Part shown: piece after piece, positions 62,458 to 64,000 of the stretch
Position numbering within the stretch: position 1 is the stretch's first letter
How the letters are laid out: each line of letters starts with the position of its first letter
Source of the DNA: Empedobacter sp036647415
GTDB taxonomy: Bacteria > Bacteroidota > Bacteroidia > Flavobacteriales > Weeksellaceae
DNA: 64,000 nt
Assembly (NCBI RefSeq): GCF_036647415.1
Contig: NZ_JAVXKG010000002.1
Location: forward strand, 107,026-171,025
Direction of reading: 5' to 3'
Translations under genes and position numbers: made by a program
Notes under the pieces: model-generated
The model's input: the letters and a program-made list of their open reading frames with translations, nothing else
Told to the model about the DNA's origin: nothing
Databases searched by the model: none

Positions 62458-63897
62458 GTGAGTCAAAATGAAAATACTGAAAGTAAGGAATTAAAAAGAG
62501 GTCTTACAAACCGACATATTCAATTAATTGCTTTAGGAGGTGCAATAGGAACTGGATTATTCTTAGGAATAGGACCAGCAGCGGTTCTTGCAGGACCATC
62601 TGTTATTTTTGGATATGCTATTGCAGGAATTATCGCATTTTTTATTATGCGACAATTAGGAGAAATGGTGGTTAACGAACCTGTTTCAGGAAGTTTTAGT
62701 CATTTTGCTTATAAATATTGGGGTCCTTTTGCAGGATTTGCTTCGGGCTGGAATTACTGGATTCTCTACATCTTGGTAAGTATGTCCGAATTGACTGCGA
62801 TTGGAATTTATGTACAATTTTGGTGGCCAGAAATTCCACTTTGGGCGTCGAGTTTATTTTTCTTTTTAGTGATTAATGCACTTAATTTAGGCTCGGTAAA
62901 AATGTTTGGTGAAGCCGAATTTTGGTTTTCTATCATCAAAGTTATTGCTATTTTAGCGATGATTGTTTTTGGTTCATATCTTTTAATCAGCGGAACAGGA
63001 GGAGAACAAGCGACAATTAGTAACTTATGGAACAATGGTGGTTTTTTCCCGAAAGGTTGGTTAAGCGAAAATAGCGGAAATGGCTATCAAGGATTATTGG
63101 CCGCAATGGCACTGATTATGTTTTCATTTGGAGGATTAGAATTAATTGGAATTACAGCTGCGGAAGCAGAAAATCCAGAAAAAAACATTCCGAAAGCAAC
63201 AAATCAAGTTATTTACAGAATTTTAATATTCTATGTAGGAGCTTTAATTATTCTTTTTTCGCTTTCTCCGTGGGAAAATATCACAGATAAAAGTAGCCCT
63301 TTTGTAATGGTTTTTGAGAATTTAAATACAATTGATGTCAATCTTTTTGGCAAAACAATTCCGTTTTCTAAAATCATCGCGAATGTTCTTAATATTATAG
63401 TTTTAACAGCTGCTTTGTCAGTTTATAACAGCTCTGTTTACAGTAACAGTAGAATGCTTTATGGCTTAGCAGAACAAGGAAATGCGCCTAAATTCTTAAA
63501 AAAACTAAGCAAAAACTACGTACCAATTATGGCAATTTTGGTTTCATCATTTTTTGCAGCTATTTGTATTTTAATTAATAAAATAATTCCAGAAAGTGCA
63601 TTTCATGTCTTAATGTCTTTGGTTGTATCATCATTAGTCATCAATTGGATTATGATTTCTATAACTCATCTTAAATATCGTCAACAAAAGGATATAGAGA
63701 AAACGAAAACATTATTTCCATCTTTTTTATACCCAATAAGCAATTACATTTGTCTTGTATTTTTATTAGGAGTATTGGTAATTATGTGGTTTACTGGATT
63801 GAAAATTTCGGTAGAATTAATTCCAATTTGGATGATTTTTCTTTACATTTCTTATCTAATCGTAAAGGCGAATAAAAAGAATAATTTAAAAAAATAA
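62458..63897 (+). CDS. Aromatic amino acid permease, AroP/PheP-like
   Basis: A 479-residue amino acid transporter of the APC superfamily with 12 hydrophobic segments. The start is GTG: an in-frame TAA lies seven codons upstream, and the conserved N-terminus LKRGLTNRHIQLIALGGAIGTGLFLG begins only 11 codons in. As I recall them, E. coli AroP and PheP share long stretches, such as EPVSGSFSHFAYKYWG, SFGGLELIGITAAEAENPE and VLTAALSVYNSSVYSNSRML. Import of Trp, Tyr or Phe is likely and would suit its place just beyond the trp operon, though tRNA-Pro and another gene intervene. Confidence 0.87.
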   Translation: MSQNENTESKELKRGLTNRHIQLIALGGAIGTGLFLGIGPAAVLAGPSVIFGYAIAGIIAFFIMRQLGEMVVNEPVSGSFSHFAYKYWGPFAGFASGWNYWILYILVSMSELTAIGIYVQFWWPEIPLWASSLFFFLVINALNLGSVKMFGEAEFWFSIIKVIAILAMIVFGSYLLISGTGGEQATISNLWNNGGFFPKGWLSENSGNGYQGLLAAMALIMFSFGGLELIGITAAEAENPEKNIPKATNQVIYRILIFYVGALIILFSLSPWENITDKSSPFVMVFENLNTIDVNLFGKTIPFSKIIANVLNIIVLTAALSVYNSSVYSNSRMLYGLAEQGNAPKFLKKLSKNYVPIMAILVSSFFAAICILINKIIPESAFHVLMSLVVSSLVINWIMISITHLKYRQQKDIEKTKTLFPSFLYPISNYICLVFLLGVLVIMWFTGLKISVELIPIWMIFLYISYLIVKANKKNNLKK

Positions 63898-63906
63898 CGT
63901 GTATAA

Positions 63907-63934
63907 AAAATCCTCCAATACGGAGGATTTTTTT
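63907..63934 (+). terminator. Terminator after the permease gene
   Basis: Stem AAAATCCTCC (63907-63916) with GGAGGATTTT (63922-63931), loop AATAC, then Ts. Confidence 0.93.
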
Positions 63935-63939
63935 ATGTC

Positions 63940-64000
63940 TATAATTGTCTCGTCCTGAAATAATGATACAGAAAAAAGCATCATTATGAAAGAAGAGAGA
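63940..64000 (+). other. Possible left end of an insertion sequence or start of a new gene, cut by the window
   Basis: After the permease terminator the sequence TGTCTCGTCCTGAAATAA begins with TG and is followed 30 bases on by an ATG (63986) opening M-K-E-E-R. The layout resembles the left end of an IS3-type element, but only five codons are visible, so this is a weak suggestion. Confidence 0.2.

Noticed and set aside
1..64000. CRISPR array, prophage or complete transposon
   Set aside because: No regularly spaced repeats, cas genes, phage structural genes, integrase or complete transposase were found.

Overview
The window looks like a chromosomal segment from a low-G+C (low thirties percent by eye) member of the Bacteroidota, most likely class Flavobacteriia and perhaps near the Weeksellaceae. 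This placement is inference. It rests on three SusC/SusD outer-membrane pairs, DUF5689 and DUF4184 proteins, Bacteroidota-type promoters (TTG, 17-20 bases, TAnnTTTG), lipoproteins with acidic residues after the lipobox Cys, and mevalonate-pathway mvaD. There are no rRNA genes, no CRISPR array, and no complete transposon.

Layout. 1-2312: end of recF, a DUF721/DciA-like gene and a YheT-like hydrolase. 2348-12496: a small secreted unknown and two susCD pairs. 12884-19160: a DUF5689 lipoprotein and a TonB receptor, divergent from a secreted endonuclease/exonuclease/phosphatase-family (EEP) enzyme that is followed after one base by trpA. 19235-25325: tyrS and a third susCD pair. 25494-29338: a CorA-like transporter, an NAD-dependent epimerase, mvaD, a dispersed repeat and a DUF4184 membrane protein. 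29377-35647: an AraC regulator, a pilin-like protein, a PapD-like chaperone, a tip-adhesin-like protein and an usher-like outer-membrane protein. 35854-40624: a second EEP enzyme, an Lrp regulator and deoC, divergent from monomeric isocitrate dehydrogenase. 40687-52080: a secreted amidohydrolase, two tandem macroglobulin-like/TonB-plug proteins, a giant outer-membrane protein and a family 9 glycosyltransferase. 52204-55321: an SDR enzyme, two tandem SH3-domain proteins and an enoyl-CoA hydratase. 55396-61175: a trp operon (trpE-G-D-C-F-B) behind a Trp-rich leader peptide and attenuator. 61183-64000: tRNA-Pro, an unknown membrane protein and an AroP-like permease.

How it fits together. Much of the window serves the cell envelope and nutrient capture. 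Three susCD pairs (each with an 11-base gap) and one non-SusC TonB receptor import unknown substrates. The receptor, DUF5689 lipoprotein and secreted EEP enzyme look like a nucleic-acid or phosphate-ester scavenging set; a cytoplasmic EEP paralogue sits with deoC. The most unusual locus is the five-gene set at 29377-35647, which has the gene content of an alternative (CFA/I-like) chaperone-usher fibre system in a phylum better known for type V (FimA/Mfa1) fimbriae. The tip protein carries a C-terminal domain that visibly matches the pilin. Tryptophan genes are split: trpA is about 41 kb from trpB and outside the attenuator-controlled operon.
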